Shown piece after piece: positions 7,693-14,703 of a stretch of DNA of 15,427 bases. Source of the DNA: Bacillota bacterium. Its GTDB lineage: Bacteria > Bacillota_A > Clostridia > Tissierellales > Peptoniphilaceae. The DNA is taken from assembly GCA_023418535.1 (NCBI GenBank), contig JAEZZN010000134.1, positions 1-15,427 of the forward strand, in the 5' to 3' direction. A program made the position numbers and the translations under genes. Each line of letters starts with the position of its first letter. Position 1 is the first letter of the stretch. The notes under the pieces were generated by a model that was not told where the DNA came from, made no database searches, and was given only the letters and a program-made list of their open reading frames with translations.

Positions 7693-8803
7693 TCCTATTC
7701 CTTTCGTTTATAACTTTTCCATCTATAATAGTAAATATTTCACCATCTAAATTATCCGTATTAATTTCTAGTAATGAATTTGTAGTAATAATATTTTGAT
7801 AAGCTTTTGATCTTTCTACTAATAAAGTCGCTCTTTGATTATCTAATTCGGAAAAAACATCATCCCAAAGTAGTATAGGCTTAGTCTTAGTTATCTCTTC
7901 TATCAATTTTGCCTCTGCTAATTTTAAAGATAGCATTATTGTTCTTTGCTGTCCTTGTGAACCATAAACTTTCGCATCATTATCATTAATCAAAAAGACT
8001 ATATCATCTTTATGAGGACCATATATACTTTGTCCTCTAATTATCTCTTTTTCTCTATTTTTTTCTAAAATCTCGCTAAACTCTTTTTTTATAGTATCAA
8101 TATTTTCAAAATTAGTAGAAAAATTATTATCATATATAATTTGTAAATTTTCATTACCAGAGGATAGTTCGTAGTGAAATTTACTTGCATATTTTTTTAG
8201 TATTTCCAAATATTTGTATCTATAAATCCCTATCAATGCAGAATATTCAATAAGCTTTTGATTATATGTATCAAGCATTTGATCAAAATATTTAGAATTT
8301 CTATTTTTTAATAATTCATTTTTTTGACTTCTAATTTTATAAAAATTATTCAAATATTTTTTATAAACATTATCATTATTAGATATAATATCATCTATAA
8401 ATTTTCTTCTCAAAGCAGGATTTTCTTTTATTATTAAAATCTCTTCTGGAGCAAATATTACAACTCCAAATTGACTTTTCATTTCCATTAGATTTGTAAT
8501 ATTAACTTCATTTATTCTAATAACTTTTTTATCATTCCTTGAGATTTTTATCTCTACAGTTCTCTTTTTATCTTTATTTTTTATTCTAGCCTTTAGATAC
8601 ATCTGATTTTTATCGAAATTTATCAATTCATTTTCTTTGAGATTCTTAAAACTGTATCCTCTAGCACAAATATATATAGCTTCTAATAAATTAGTTTTAC
8701 CTTGAGCATTTTTCCCAACCAATATATTTGTTTTATCATGAAAATTAATATTTTCATCATCATAATTTCTATGATTTATCAGTCTAAGTTCCTCAATAAT
8801 CAT
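7679..8803 (-). CDS. recF: DNA replication and repair protein RecF
   Basis: RecF is an SMC-like ATPase that helps load RecA at single-strand gaps with RecO and RecR. At 374 residues it has normal length. The Walker A motif is GKNAQGKT (30-37), just after NILV. The ABC signature region reads YGSQGQQRTIMLSLKLAE. The Walker B motif is ILLWDDVFSELD near the C-terminus. The middle is lysine- and asparagine-rich, reflecting the AT bias. The start lies 3 bases after the yaaA stop with an AAGGAT RBS inside yaaA, and the end overlaps gyrB. Its place between yaaA and gyrB is the standard origin-proximal order. Confidence 0.96.
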   Translation of the reverse strand: MIIEELRLINHRNYDDENINFHDKTNILVGKNAQGKTNLLEAIYICARGYSFKNLKENELINFDKNQMYLKARIKNKDKKRTVEIKISRNDKKVIRINEVNITNLMEMKSQFGVVIFAPEEILIIKENPALRRKFIDDIISNNDNVYKKYLNNFYKIRSQKNELLKNRNSKYFDQMLDTYNQKLIEYSALIGIYRYKYLEILKKYASKFHYELSSGNENLQIIYDNNFSTNFENIDTIKKEFSEILEKNREKEIIRGQSIYGPHKDDIVFLINDNDAKVYGSQGQQRTIMLSLKLAEAKLIEEITKTKPILLWDDVFSELDNQRATLLVERSKAYQNIITTNSLLEINTDNLDGEIFTIIDGKVINERNRNGKK

Positions 8804-8806
8804 AAT

Positions 8807-9013
8807 CTATCCTTCTATTTCAATTATTTGATCTAAAGTCTCAACTATATCACCAGGTCTAATTTTTTTTCCTCTTTGTGTGATTATTTCACCATTTAAT
8901 TTAACTTGTTCATCTAAAATCAAATCTTTAGCTTCTCCACCAGTTTGAACAATTGAGGCGTATTTTAATAAGCTATCAAGTTTGATAAATTCTGTATCTA
9001 TTTTAATTTTCAT
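8807..9013 (-). CDS. yaaA: S4-domain RNA-binding protein YaaA (RlbA-like)
   Basis: This is a small single S4-domain protein, a fold that binds structured RNA. The B. subtilis relative is implicated in large ribosomal subunit assembly, but the precise role is less settled than for its neighbours. The whole protein is the S4 motif: [48 protein letters not shown] prefer the ATG at 9011-9013 (68 residues) because AGAGG, overlapping the dnaN stop (TAGAGG), sits at a proper 5-base spacing. A GTG two codons upstream (9017-9019) is in frame but lies inside that Shine-Dalgarno. It is in the dnaN-recF gap, its usual location in Firmicutes. Confidence 0.9.
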   Translation of the reverse strand: MKIKIDTEFIKLDSLLKYASIVQTGGEAKDLILDEQVKLNGEIITQRGKKIRPGDIVETLDQIIEIEG

Positions 9014-9021
9014 TTTCACCT

Positions 9022-10116
9022 CTATTTTGAAAGTCTTACAGGTAATACTATATATATATATTGATTTGAATCATTTACCGGGAAAACATTCATTGGTTCT
9101 AACTGTGAGTTTAGATAAAGCACAACTTCATCATCCTCAATAGCTTTTAATCCATCAAGCATATATCTTGTATTAAATGCTATAATTAAATCCTCACCTT
9201 CTTTTTCAACATAAATTTTTTCATCTAATTTCCCAAACTCTGAATTAGAATTAATAGAAATCATATCATCTTCAAAAGTTAATTTTGTAAGTGATGCATT
9301 ATTTCCAGTTGTAAGTAGTAATGCTCTTTCTAAAGAATTTATAAAATCAATTCTATTTAATTTTACAGCTGTCTTATGTTGTTTTATGATTATTCTATTA
9401 TAATCTATATAATTTTTATCTATAAGTCTTGAATACATCTTTGTTGAACCATTTATAAACACTATATGTCCTGGTATCACAATTATATCTGTTGAAGTAT
9501 CGTCAAGTATTTTAATTAATTCATTAAAAGCTCTTTTTGGAACAATAGATGTAGACTCTACTCCTGAATTAATTTCAAAAGTTTTCATTGCCATTCTGTA
9601 TCCATCTAAACCTACAAATCTTACATAGTCATTTTTAATTTCAAATAAAACACCCGTAAACGCAAGTCTAGTTTCATCATTTGATGTAGCAAAAATAGTC
9701 TCTTTAATAGCATCTTTTAAATCTTGATTTTCCATTGTCAATAAAGTGTTCTCATGGATATCAGGATTTTGTGGGTATTCATCCGCTTCTTGTCCAGTAA
9801 TATCAAACACTGAATTTTGTGATTTTATATTTATATTCACTCCATCCACTGTAATAGTAATCATATCTTGCGGCATTTTTCTTACAAGATTACCTATCAT
9901 ATTTGAATTTATAACTACTGAACCTTCATCTATAACTTCACAATCTACTCTTGTTTCAATAGATAATTCTAAATCTGTTGAACTAAGTATCAATTGACCA
10001 TCTTTTACGGTAAACATTATACCTTCTAAAAGCTGAATTGATGACTTATTAGAAATAGCTTTTTGAGCTATAGATATGTGTTTATCAAGTTCTGATTTTA
10101 ATATCTTAAATTTCAT
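9022..10116 (-). CDS. dnaN: DNA polymerase III beta subunit (sliding clamp)
   Basis: This ring-forming processivity clamp tethers the replicative polymerase and docks repair proteins. The 364 residues match the usual length and three-domain layout. Landmarks are [21 protein letters not shown] at the N-terminus, [29 protein letters not shown] (26-54) and the C-terminal IYIVLPVRL, typical of clamps. The ATG has AGGAG at 6-base spacing. The RBS lies in the A/T-only tract next to the DnaA-trio element, so initiation-time unwinding begins right at the 5' end of this gene. It is followed by yaaA with a stop-in-Shine-Dalgarno junction. Confidence 0.96.
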   Translation of the reverse strand: MKFKILKSELDKHISIAQKAISNKSSIQLLEGIMFTVKDGQLILSSTDLELSIETRVDCEVIDEGSVVINSNMIGNLVRKMPQDMITITVDGVNINIKSQNSVFDITGQEADEYPQNPDIHENTLLTMENQDLKDAIKETIFATSNDETRLAFTGVLFEIKNDYVRFVGLDGYRMAMKTFEINSGVESTSIVPKRAFNELIKILDDTSTDIIVIPGHIVFINGSTKMYSRLIDKNYIDYNRIIIKQHKTAVKLNRIDFINSLERALLLTTGNNASLTKLTFEDDMISINSNSEFGKLDEKIYVEKEGEDLIIAFNTRYMLDGLKAIEDDEVVLYLNSQLEPMNVFPVNDSNQYIYIVLPVRLSK

Positions 10117-10125
10117 ATCGGCTCC

Positions 10126-10148
10126 TATATATATATTTTTTAAATTTA
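10126..10148. other. A/T-only tract, probable unwinding region next to the DnaA-trio
   Basis: Twenty-three consecutive A/T bases, starting with an alternating TA run, lie between the dnaN RBS and the DnaA-trio repeats. In the B. subtilis model strand opening proceeds from the DnaA boxes through the trios into such sequence. The position and composition fit. The function is inferred. Confidence 0.55.
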
Positions 10149-10185
10149 GTAATAATAGTAGTAAGGGCTGTTAATAAGTGTATAA
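10147..10185. other. Basal unwinding element: DnaA-trio repeats, G/C cluster and two degenerate DnaA boxes
   Basis: On the plus strand, 10147-10164 reads TAG TAA TAA TAG TAG TAA. This is six in-phase trinucleotides fitting the DnaA-trio rule (3'-[G/A]AT-5' when read in the direction of DnaA filament growth). They are followed by GGGC (10165-10168), then TGTTAATAA (10169-10177) and AGTGTATAA (10177-10185). The last two are 7-of-9 matches to the complement of TTATCCACA. The order of boxes, G/C-rich spacer, trios and A/T tract is that of the B. subtilis basal unwinding system, in which DnaA oligomerises from boxes onto one strand. The motif is seen directly; the function follows from the model. 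Confidence 0.75.
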
Positions 10186-10218
10186 GTATAGTTTAAGTTA
10201 AAAAACATAGAAAAACTA

Positions 10219-10239
10219 TGTGGATATACATGTGGATAA
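10219..10239 (-). other. Two DnaA boxes in the dnaA-dnaN gap (downstream half of oriC)
   Basis: TGTGGATAT (10219-10227) and TGTGGATAA (10231-10239) are the complements of ATATCCACA and TTATCCACA. They lie in tandem, 12 bases apart and in the same orientation. The second is a perfect consensus box. They stand on the dnaA side of the DnaA-trio element and face it. An A/T hairpin (9-bp stem, 10245-10253 with 10260-10268) lies between them and the dnaA stop. It lacks the G/C pairs expected of a terminator, so dnaA-dnaN read-through is plausible. Confidence 0.85.
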
Positions 10240-10278
10240 GTTCGATAAAATAAAAAAAGTTATTTTATTCTATCAACA

Positions 10279-11721
10279 TTAATCTCCATTTAATATAGCA
10301 AGTATATTTTCTATCTCTTTTTTAGTAGCTAAATCTGTTTTTATTAAATTATTAATTTTTTCAAATCCATATAGAACAGTTGCATGATCTCTCTCAAAAG
10401 AATTAGCAATCTTTACAAGAGAAGATGAAGTATATTTTCTTGAAATGTACATAGCTATTTGTCTTGGATCAGATACAGATTTTTGTCTATTTTGTACAAT
10501 TAAATCATTAGGCTCTAATCCATAATAATTTGCAACTACTTGTTTAATGGACTCTAAAGTAATTGGCTTTTTCTTTTTTTCTTCGATAGCAAGAGCTTTT
10601 TTTGCTATTTCTAGAAATTCTTCATCAGTTATTGGAAAATCATTTCTTTGTTTTTCAAGATTATAAAAAGCCATAACTTTTAATATAGCCCCTTCCAAAT
10701 TTCTTATATTAGAAGTTACATTTTCTGCTATAAATTCTATAACTGAATTTGGAACATTATATCTATCCATCTTAACTTTATGATTTAATATAGCAACTCT
10801 AGTTTCAAAATCAGGTTTTTGAATATCAGCTATCATTCCACCACTGAACCTTGTAACTAGTCTATCTTCTAAACCTTTTATCTCTTCTGGTTTTTTATCT
10901 GATGTAAAAATAATTTGTTTTTTAGCACCCTGTAATGAGTTAAAAGTATGGAAAATTTCTTCTTGTGTACTTTCTTTTCCTGATATAAATTGAATATCGT
11001 CTATCATTAAAACATCACAATTTCGATACTTATCTCTAAAAATCTTTGAATTGGTAACAGAATTTTTGCTATCAGTAATAGTTTGAATAAATTCATTCAT
11101 AAAATTCTCGGAAGTAATGTAAATAACTTTTTTACTAGGATCATTTTCTATAATTTTATTACCTATTGCCTGCATTAAGTGAGTTTTACCAAGTCCTGAA
11201 CTTCCATAAATAAAATAAGGATTATAGATTGTACCTGGATTATCAGCTACATTTAAAGCTATTGCCAAAGCTAAGTCATTAGATTTTCCTCTTACAAAGT
11301 TTGAAAATGTGTGTTTTTTATTTAATGTATCTTTATAGAGGTAAGTTTTAGGAGTTGGTGTCTCAATTACGTCTTTAGTAACATCTATTGCACCATAATA
11401 TCCCATTTCTAACTGGCCTGCATTCTCACTTGAATCATCATCTGATTCATTTTGTAATTCTATTAACAAATCATCAGTAGGGCTTAATATAACTACATTT
11501 ACTAAAGGATTAAGAATAGTTTTAAACTTCTCTTCAATAGTTTCCTTATATTTATCATTAACTATTTTACTTACAAATCCAACATTTGAATATAGATATA
11601 TAGTATCTCCCTTTATCTTCAGAGGTATCAATGGCTTAATCCATGTATTATAATGAACTTCAATCATTTCTAGGAAAATCTGACTTTTAACAGTTTCCCA
11701 TAGATGATTTAAATCTTGCAT
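10279..11721 (-). CDS. dnaA: Chromosomal replication initiator DnaA
   Basis: DnaA is the AAA+ ATPase that binds DnaA boxes and melts oriC. It has 480 residues, slightly above the usual 440-470. Domain I is at about 1-80, with a variable acidic linker at 81-135. The AAA+ core has Walker A GSSGLGKT (173-180) and Walker B VLMIDD (237-242). Domain IV is the helix-turn-helix, with DPRQIAMYISRKY and the signature RDHATVLYG (444-452; common form RDHTTV). The ATG has a strong GGGAGGAG RBS. A DnaA box (11746-11754) sits in the leader just upstream, consistent with autorepression. I could not identify a convincing promoter: a TATAAT on the minus strand at 11770-11775 lacks a decent -35. Identity is certain. 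Confidence 0.98.
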   Translation of the reverse strand: MQDLNHLWETVKSQIFLEMIEVHYNTWIKPLIPLKIKGDTIYLYSNVGFVSKIVNDKYKETIEEKFKTILNPLVNVVILSPTDDLLIELQNESDDDSSENAGQLEMGYYGAIDVTKDVIETPTPKTYLYKDTLNKKHTFSNFVRGKSNDLALAIALNVADNPGTIYNPYFIYGSSGLGKTHLMQAIGNKIIENDPSKKVIYITSENFMNEFIQTITDSKNSVTNSKIFRDKYRNCDVLMIDDIQFISGKESTQEEIFHTFNSLQGAKKQIIFTSDKKPEEIKGLEDRLVTRFSGGMIADIQKPDFETRVAILNHKVKMDRYNVPNSVIEFIAENVTSNIRNLEGAILKVMAFYNLEKQRNDFPITDEEFLEIAKKALAIEEKKKKPITLESIKQVVANYYGLEPNDLIVQNRQKSVSDPRQIAMYISRKYTSSSLVKIANSFERDHATVLYGFEKINNLIKTDLATKKEIENILAILNGD

Positions 11722-11745
11722 TTCTCCTCCCTTTTATTAACATAT

Positions 11746-11754
11746 TTATCCACA
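11746..11754 (+). other. DnaA box (perfect TTATCCACA) in the dnaA leader
   Basis: This perfect 9-mer lies 25 bases upstream of the dnaA start codon, between the RBS and the only TATAAT candidate. That placement suits feedback control of dnaA, which is an inference. Confidence 0.85.
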
Positions 11755-11831
11755 TAAAATTAGCATTAAATTATAAGTAAATTCAACATAAATTCTATTT
11801 AAGTAAAATTTACTAACATATAATCCTTAAT

Positions 11832-11856
11832 TGTGGATAACTATAGTTGTGGATAA
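11832..11856 (-). other. Tandem pair of perfect DnaA boxes
   Basis: TGTGGATAA at 11832-11840 and 11848-11856 is a perfect complement of TTATCCACA twice, 16 bases apart, as part of a short direct repeat (AGTTGTGGATAA-like). The shared orientation and tight spacing suggest cooperative DnaA binding. Confidence 0.88.
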
Positions 11857-11900
11857 AGAATCTAGTTAAAAACGATATTTTAACGACAAATAAAATATAA

Positions 11901-11909
11901 ATATCCACA
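11901..11909 (+). other. DnaA box (ATATCCACA, one mismatch)
   Basis: An 8-of-9 match to TTATCCACA, located at the dnaA-side edge of the most AT-rich part of the region. Confidence 0.7.
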
Positions 11910-12012
11910 ATTAACTAACAAATGTTAATAACTTTAATAAATATATTGTATAACTCTAATAATTACTAAAATATTATATCAATAAATTGTAAAAAATACA
12001 AAAAAAACAGAG

Positions 12013-12039
12013 TTATCCACAAATCGAAATATATCCACA
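12013..12039 (+). other. Two DnaA boxes on the rpmH side
   Basis: TTATCCACA (12013-12021, perfect) and ATATCCACA (12031-12039, one mismatch) lie 18 bases apart in the same orientation. They flank the right end of the AT-rich stretch and end about 40 bases before the -35 of the rpmH promoter. Confidence 0.82.
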
Positions 12040-12078
12040 TTGAATATTTAGTACGAACGATATAAAAAGCGGGATAAC

Positions 12079-12107
12079 TTGACAACTAAACTTAAAGAAC
12101 CTATAAT
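12079..12107 (+). promoter_or_regulatory. Consensus sigma-A promoter for the rpmH operon
   Basis: A perfect TTGACA (12079-12084), a 17-base spacer and a perfect TATAAT (12102-12107) predict transcription starting near 12114. This gives a leader of about 55 bases before the rpmH ATG. It is the best promoter in the window and fits a highly expressed ribosomal-protein gene. Its -10 overlaps the in-frame TTG at 12107, ruling that out as a start. Confidence 0.92.
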
Positions 12108-12169
12108 TGAAGATAGCATTTTATAATGAATTGTTATGCGAATTTTTAAAAAATATATTAGGAGGAAAG

Positions 12170-12304
12170 ATGAAAAGAACATTTCAACCAAACAAAAGAA
12201 GAAGATCAAAGAAGCATGGATTTAGAAATAGAATGACTACACCAGGTGGTAGAAGAGTATTAAAAGCAAGAAGACAAAAAGGTAGAAAGAGATTATCAGC
12301 ATAG
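12170..12304 (+). CDS. rpmH: 50S ribosomal protein L34
   Basis: This small, extremely basic protein of the large ribosomal subunit is 44 residues, exactly the usual length. It begins [22 protein letters not shown] and continues through [21 protein letters not shown], diagnostic of the family. The ATG at 12170 is preceded by AGGAGG at ideal spacing. A longer frame opening at TTG 12107 would begin inside the promoter -10 and is rejected. It is the first gene of the rpmH-rnpA-yidD-yidC-jag operon and lies next to oriC, its standard place. Confidence 0.98.
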   Translation: MKRTFQPNKRRRSKKHGFRNRMTTPGGRRVLKARRQKGRKRLSA

Positions 12305-12320
12305 TCTATTTGGTGAATTA

Positions 12321-12659
12321 ATGGAAGCACAAAATAGGATAAAAAAAAATCAAGAATTTAATAGATTATATAAAAGGTCAAAAAGATACTATAATAAAAA
12401 CTTTAGAATTTTAGTGTCAAATAATGGCAGAGACTATCCACGTTTTGGCTTTACAGTTACACGTAAATACGGAAAAGCAAATAAAAGAAATAAAATAAGA
12501 CGAAGACTTAAAGAAATCATTAGATTGAATATGGAAATATTCGAAAATAAAGATTATATTATAGCGCCCAATTTTCAGACAATAGATATGGACTATAAAG
12601 ATTTAGAAAAGTCTTTAAAGCATGTAATAGCTATAAGTAAAAGGCATATAGATGAATAA
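12321..12659 (+). CDS. rnpA: Ribonuclease P protein component
   Basis: This is the protein cofactor of RNase P, which together with the rnpB RNA removes 5' leaders from tRNA precursors. The 112 residues match the family length. It contains [27 protein letters not shown] (residues about 39-65), which holds the family's basic RNR-type signature. The ATG has GGTGA at short spacing as a modest RBS. It sits 16 bases after rpmH and overlaps yidD by 8 bases. Confidence 0.95.
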   Translation: MEAQNRIKKNQEFNRLYKRSKRYYNKNFRILVSNNGRDYPRFGFTVTRKYGKANKRNKIRRRLKEIIRLNMEIFENKDYIIAPNFQTIDMDYKDLEKSLKHVIAISKRHIDE

Positions 12660-12864
12660 GTTAATGATTAAATTTATTAATTTTTACAGAAAGAATATTT
12701 CTCCATTATTTGGCCGTAATAAATGTAGATTCACCCCTACATGTTCTCAATACTCGATAGAAGCTTATAAAAAGTATAACTTTTTTAAAGCAACATATTT
12801 GAGTATATGGAGAATTTTGAGATGCAACCCTTTTAATAAGGGTGGGTATGACCCACTAAAATAG
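12652..12864 (+). CDS. yidD: Membrane protein insertion efficiency factor YidD
   Basis: This is a small basic peripheral protein thought to assist YidC/Sec-dependent membrane protein insertion. The 70 residues carry the family's diagnostic block: [29 protein letters not shown], followed by [16 protein letters not shown]. The three conserved cysteines (in NKC, PTC and RCNP) are present. The start at 12652 lies within rnpA (8-base overlap); an internal ATG at 12664 is possible but less favoured. Its stop codon is part of the yidC Shine-Dalgarno (TAGGAGG), so the pair is likely translationally coupled. Confidence 0.95.
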   Translation: MNKLMIKFINFYRKNISPLFGRNKCRFTPTCSQYSIEAYKKYNFFKATYLSIWRILRCNPFNKGGYDPLK

Positions 12865-12872
12865 GAGGAGAA

Positions 12873-13571
12873 GTGAACTTTTTAGATAATTTATTAGGTA
12901 ATTTATTTAAGATAATCTATAATACTATCGATTCTCTAGGAATTGGATCAGCTGCATTATCTAATTATGCAATGACATTAATTGTTATGGGATTAATATA
13001 TAAATTAATTACAGTTCCATTTACAATAAAAAATGCAAAAAATGCTGAAAGACAAAAACAATTAAAACCAGAGCTTGATAAATTACAACAAAAATATGGC
13101 TATGATAAGCAAATCTATCAACAAAAGATGATGGAGTTCCAAAAGGAACATAAAATGATGCAAAATACTGGAGCAGGCTGTTTAACATTTATAATACAAA
13201 TGGTAATTATTTTTGCGCTATATAATGTTATTAGAAATCCACAAAACTACTTAGAAGGATATGAAAATATTTCAAGATCTTTCTTATGGGTTCCAGACTT
13301 AGCTCTAGCTGATCCTACAGGATTTGCATTACCATTAATTAACTCATTATCTCAATTAGGATTCCAATATCTAAATAGAAGTACTATGCATACAGCAGGA
13401 GACGCTGGAAATAGCATGATGACTATGATGTATATCATGCCAATAATGTTCTTCTTTATATTCAGAAATCTACCTGCAGGTTTAGTACTATATTGGGCTA
13501 CAGGTAATGTAATTGAAATAATTATTAGACTTGGCGCAAAGTTATTTAGATTAGGTAAGAATAGAGGTTAA
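12873..13571 (+). CDS. yidC: Membrane protein insertase YidC/Oxa1 family
   Basis: YidC inserts membrane proteins into the cytoplasmic membrane, alone or with Sec. It starts at GTG 12873 behind AGGAGG. The 232 residues are on the short side for Gram-positive YidC (about 250-290). Predicted spans include residues 30-50, 102-121, about 152-168 and about 182-218. GAGCLTFIIQM (100-110) is the conserved GCLPxxIQ motif, and NLPAGLVLYWATGN (199-212) is the conserved last-span region. There is no N-terminal lipobox cysteine; the only Cys is 103. The conserved groove arginine of the first core span appears as Lys44 (IYKLITVPF), keeping the positive charge. It overlaps the jag start by one base. Confidence 0.94.
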   Translation: MNFLDNLLGNLFKIIYNTIDSLGIGSAALSNYAMTLIVMGLIYKLITVPFTIKNAKNAERQKQLKPELDKLQQKYGYDKQIYQQKMMEFQKEHKMMQNTGAGCLTFIIQMVIIFALYNVIRNPQNYLEGYENISRSFLWVPDLALADPTGFALPLINSLSQLGFQYLNRSTMHTAGDAGNSMMTMMYIMPIMFFFIFRNLPAGLVLYWATGNVIEIIIRLGAKLFRLGKNRG

Positions 13572-14626
13572 TGATGAGATATGTAATTAAATCAGCTAAA
13601 ACAATTGAAGAAGCAATAGAATTAGGTATTAAAGAATTAGGTCTTACTAGAGATGAAGTAGAATTTGAAGTAATGCAAGAGCCAACAAAATCTGTATTTG
13701 GTTTGTTTGGTGGCAACGATGCAATGGTCAAAGTCAAAGAAAAAGCAAAGATGAAAATAGACTTTGATGATATATTTTCTGAAACAAAACTAGATAGTAA
13801 TCTAGAAGAACCTATTGAAGAATTTGATTTCAATGAAGAAATTGAAGAAAAATTCAACAGAATACAAGACGAAGAGTTTGATATAGACAAAGAAGAAATA
13901 TTTGTAGAAGAAGAAGTAATTCTAAGTGATGTAGAAGATGAAGAAGAAGTTTTAGAAGAACAAACAAATGAGACAGATGATTTATATGAAGATGGATATA
14001 TTCCAGAAATCATTGAAGAATCAGAAGAATCAAAAGAAGTTGAAGATGAAACGGAAAATGAATCATACGAAATTTTCACATCAGATGAAAATCTTATAAA
14101 TACAAGAGAATTACAATTTTCTGGAGAAGCTTGTTCTATTACAGATGAAGATGATATAAAACAAGCTGCTGAAAAAGCTAAGAAAATATTAGAAGATTTA
14201 CTAATAAAAATGCATATCGAAACCAAGGTTTCGTACGAAACTCATAAAGACAATGTAATAAACCTTAACTTAGAAGATATTTCCGAAAATGATACCGGAA
14301 TCATAATCGGAAGTAAAGGTGAAACATTGAATGCAGTTCAATATATACTAAGCTTATTAGTAAATAGAAATACATCAAAATTCTTAAGAATTACTCTTAA
14401 CGCAGGAGACTACAGAAATAGAAGGAAAAAAGCTATTGAATCAAATGCGCAAAGAGTAGCATATAAAGTGCTTAAGACTAAAAAATCAATTGCTTTGAAA
14501 CCAATGAATTCTTATGAAAGAAGAATTGTACATTTTGCATTACAAGACTATAAGGAAATTGAAACTGTTTCAACAGGTAAATTCCCAAGTAGAAAAGTTA
14601 TAGTAAAATACAAAGGATTGAATTAA
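13571..14626 (+). CDS. jag: RNA-binding protein Jag (KhpB), with a long acidic insert
   Basis: This is a KH-R3H RNA-binding protein, linked in other Firmicutes to control of cell elongation and division and partner to KhpA. The Jag_N domain covers about 1-58 (SAKTIEEAIELGIKELGL through KSVFGLFGG). The KH domain has IIIGSKGETLNAVQYILS with the GxxG loop at 247-250. The R3H motif is ERRIVH (316-321). Between Jag_N and KH lie about 135 residues of which some 57 are Asp or Glu by hand count, probably disordered. The total of 351 residues far exceeds the roughly 205 of B. subtilis Jag. The ATG at 13571 overlaps the yidC stop (TAATG). The next codon is also ATG (13574), has a better distance from AGAGG and is equally possible. 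A terminator follows. Confidence 0.94.
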   Translation: MMRYVIKSAKTIEEAIELGIKELGLTRDEVEFEVMQEPTKSVFGLFGGNDAMVKVKEKAKMKIDFDDIFSETKLDSNLEEPIEEFDFNEEIEEKFNRIQDEEFDIDKEEIFVEEEVILSDVEDEEEVLEEQTNETDDLYEDGYIPEIIEESEESKEVEDETENESYEIFTSDENLINTRELQFSGEACSITDEDDIKQAAEKAKKILEDLLIKMHIETKVSYETHKDNVINLNLEDISENDTGIIIGSKGETLNAVQYILSLLVNRNTSKFLRITLNAGDYRNRRKKAIESNAQRVAYKVLKTKKSIALKPMNSYERRIVHFALQDYKEIETVSTGKFPSRKVIVKYKGLN

Positions 14627-14631
14627 TAACT

Positions 14632-14662
14632 ATCCCCAGTGAGAAATCATTTGGGGATTTTT
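14632..14662 (+). terminator. Rho-independent terminator after jag
   Basis: ATCCCCA (14632-14638) pairs with TGGGGAT (14652-14658) in a perfect 7-bp stem, followed by TTTTT. It starts six bases past the jag stop, so mnmE probably has its own promoter or depends on read-through. Confidence 0.88.
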
Positions 14663-14703
14663 AATATATGGGTATATATTCATAGATATGGAAAGGAGAA
14701 CTT

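Larger units (their letters stand above)
11722..12078. other. oriC: oriC upstream half: AT-rich intergenic region with clustered DnaA boxes
   Basis: The gap between the divergent dnaA and rpmH genes contains six DnaA boxes, listed separately. A stretch at about 11910-12010 is almost entirely A/T, with roughly one G/C base in eight by eye. Boxes occur in both orientations. An inverted repeat GTTAAAA/TTTTAAC (11865-11871, 11878-11884) lies within the cluster. Divergent transcription on the two sides supports this as the origin. No DnaA-trio array adjoins a box here, so actual strand opening more likely happens in the dnaA-dnaN gap. I see no gene in this stretch. Confidence 0.85.

Noticed and set aside
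11910..12010. A second DnaA-trio array in the upstream half of oriC
   Set aside because: Fragments such as TAGTAA occur on the minus strand, but they are not in phase, do not adjoin a DnaA box and have no G/C cluster.
12107..12169. An upstream in-frame TTG extension of rpmH
   Set aside because: It would start inside the -10 hexamer of the consensus promoter. L34 is 44 residues, and the ATG at 12170 has a strong RBS.
13546..14226. A 226-codon Ser-rich open frame antisense to jag
   Set aside because: It mirrors the GAA/GAT-rich acidic linker codons of jag. It has low-complexity composition, matches no known family, and jag itself is well supported.
14627..14703. A promoter for mnmE
   Set aside because: TATATT at 14675-14680 has no acceptable -35; the matching position falls inside the terminator stem.
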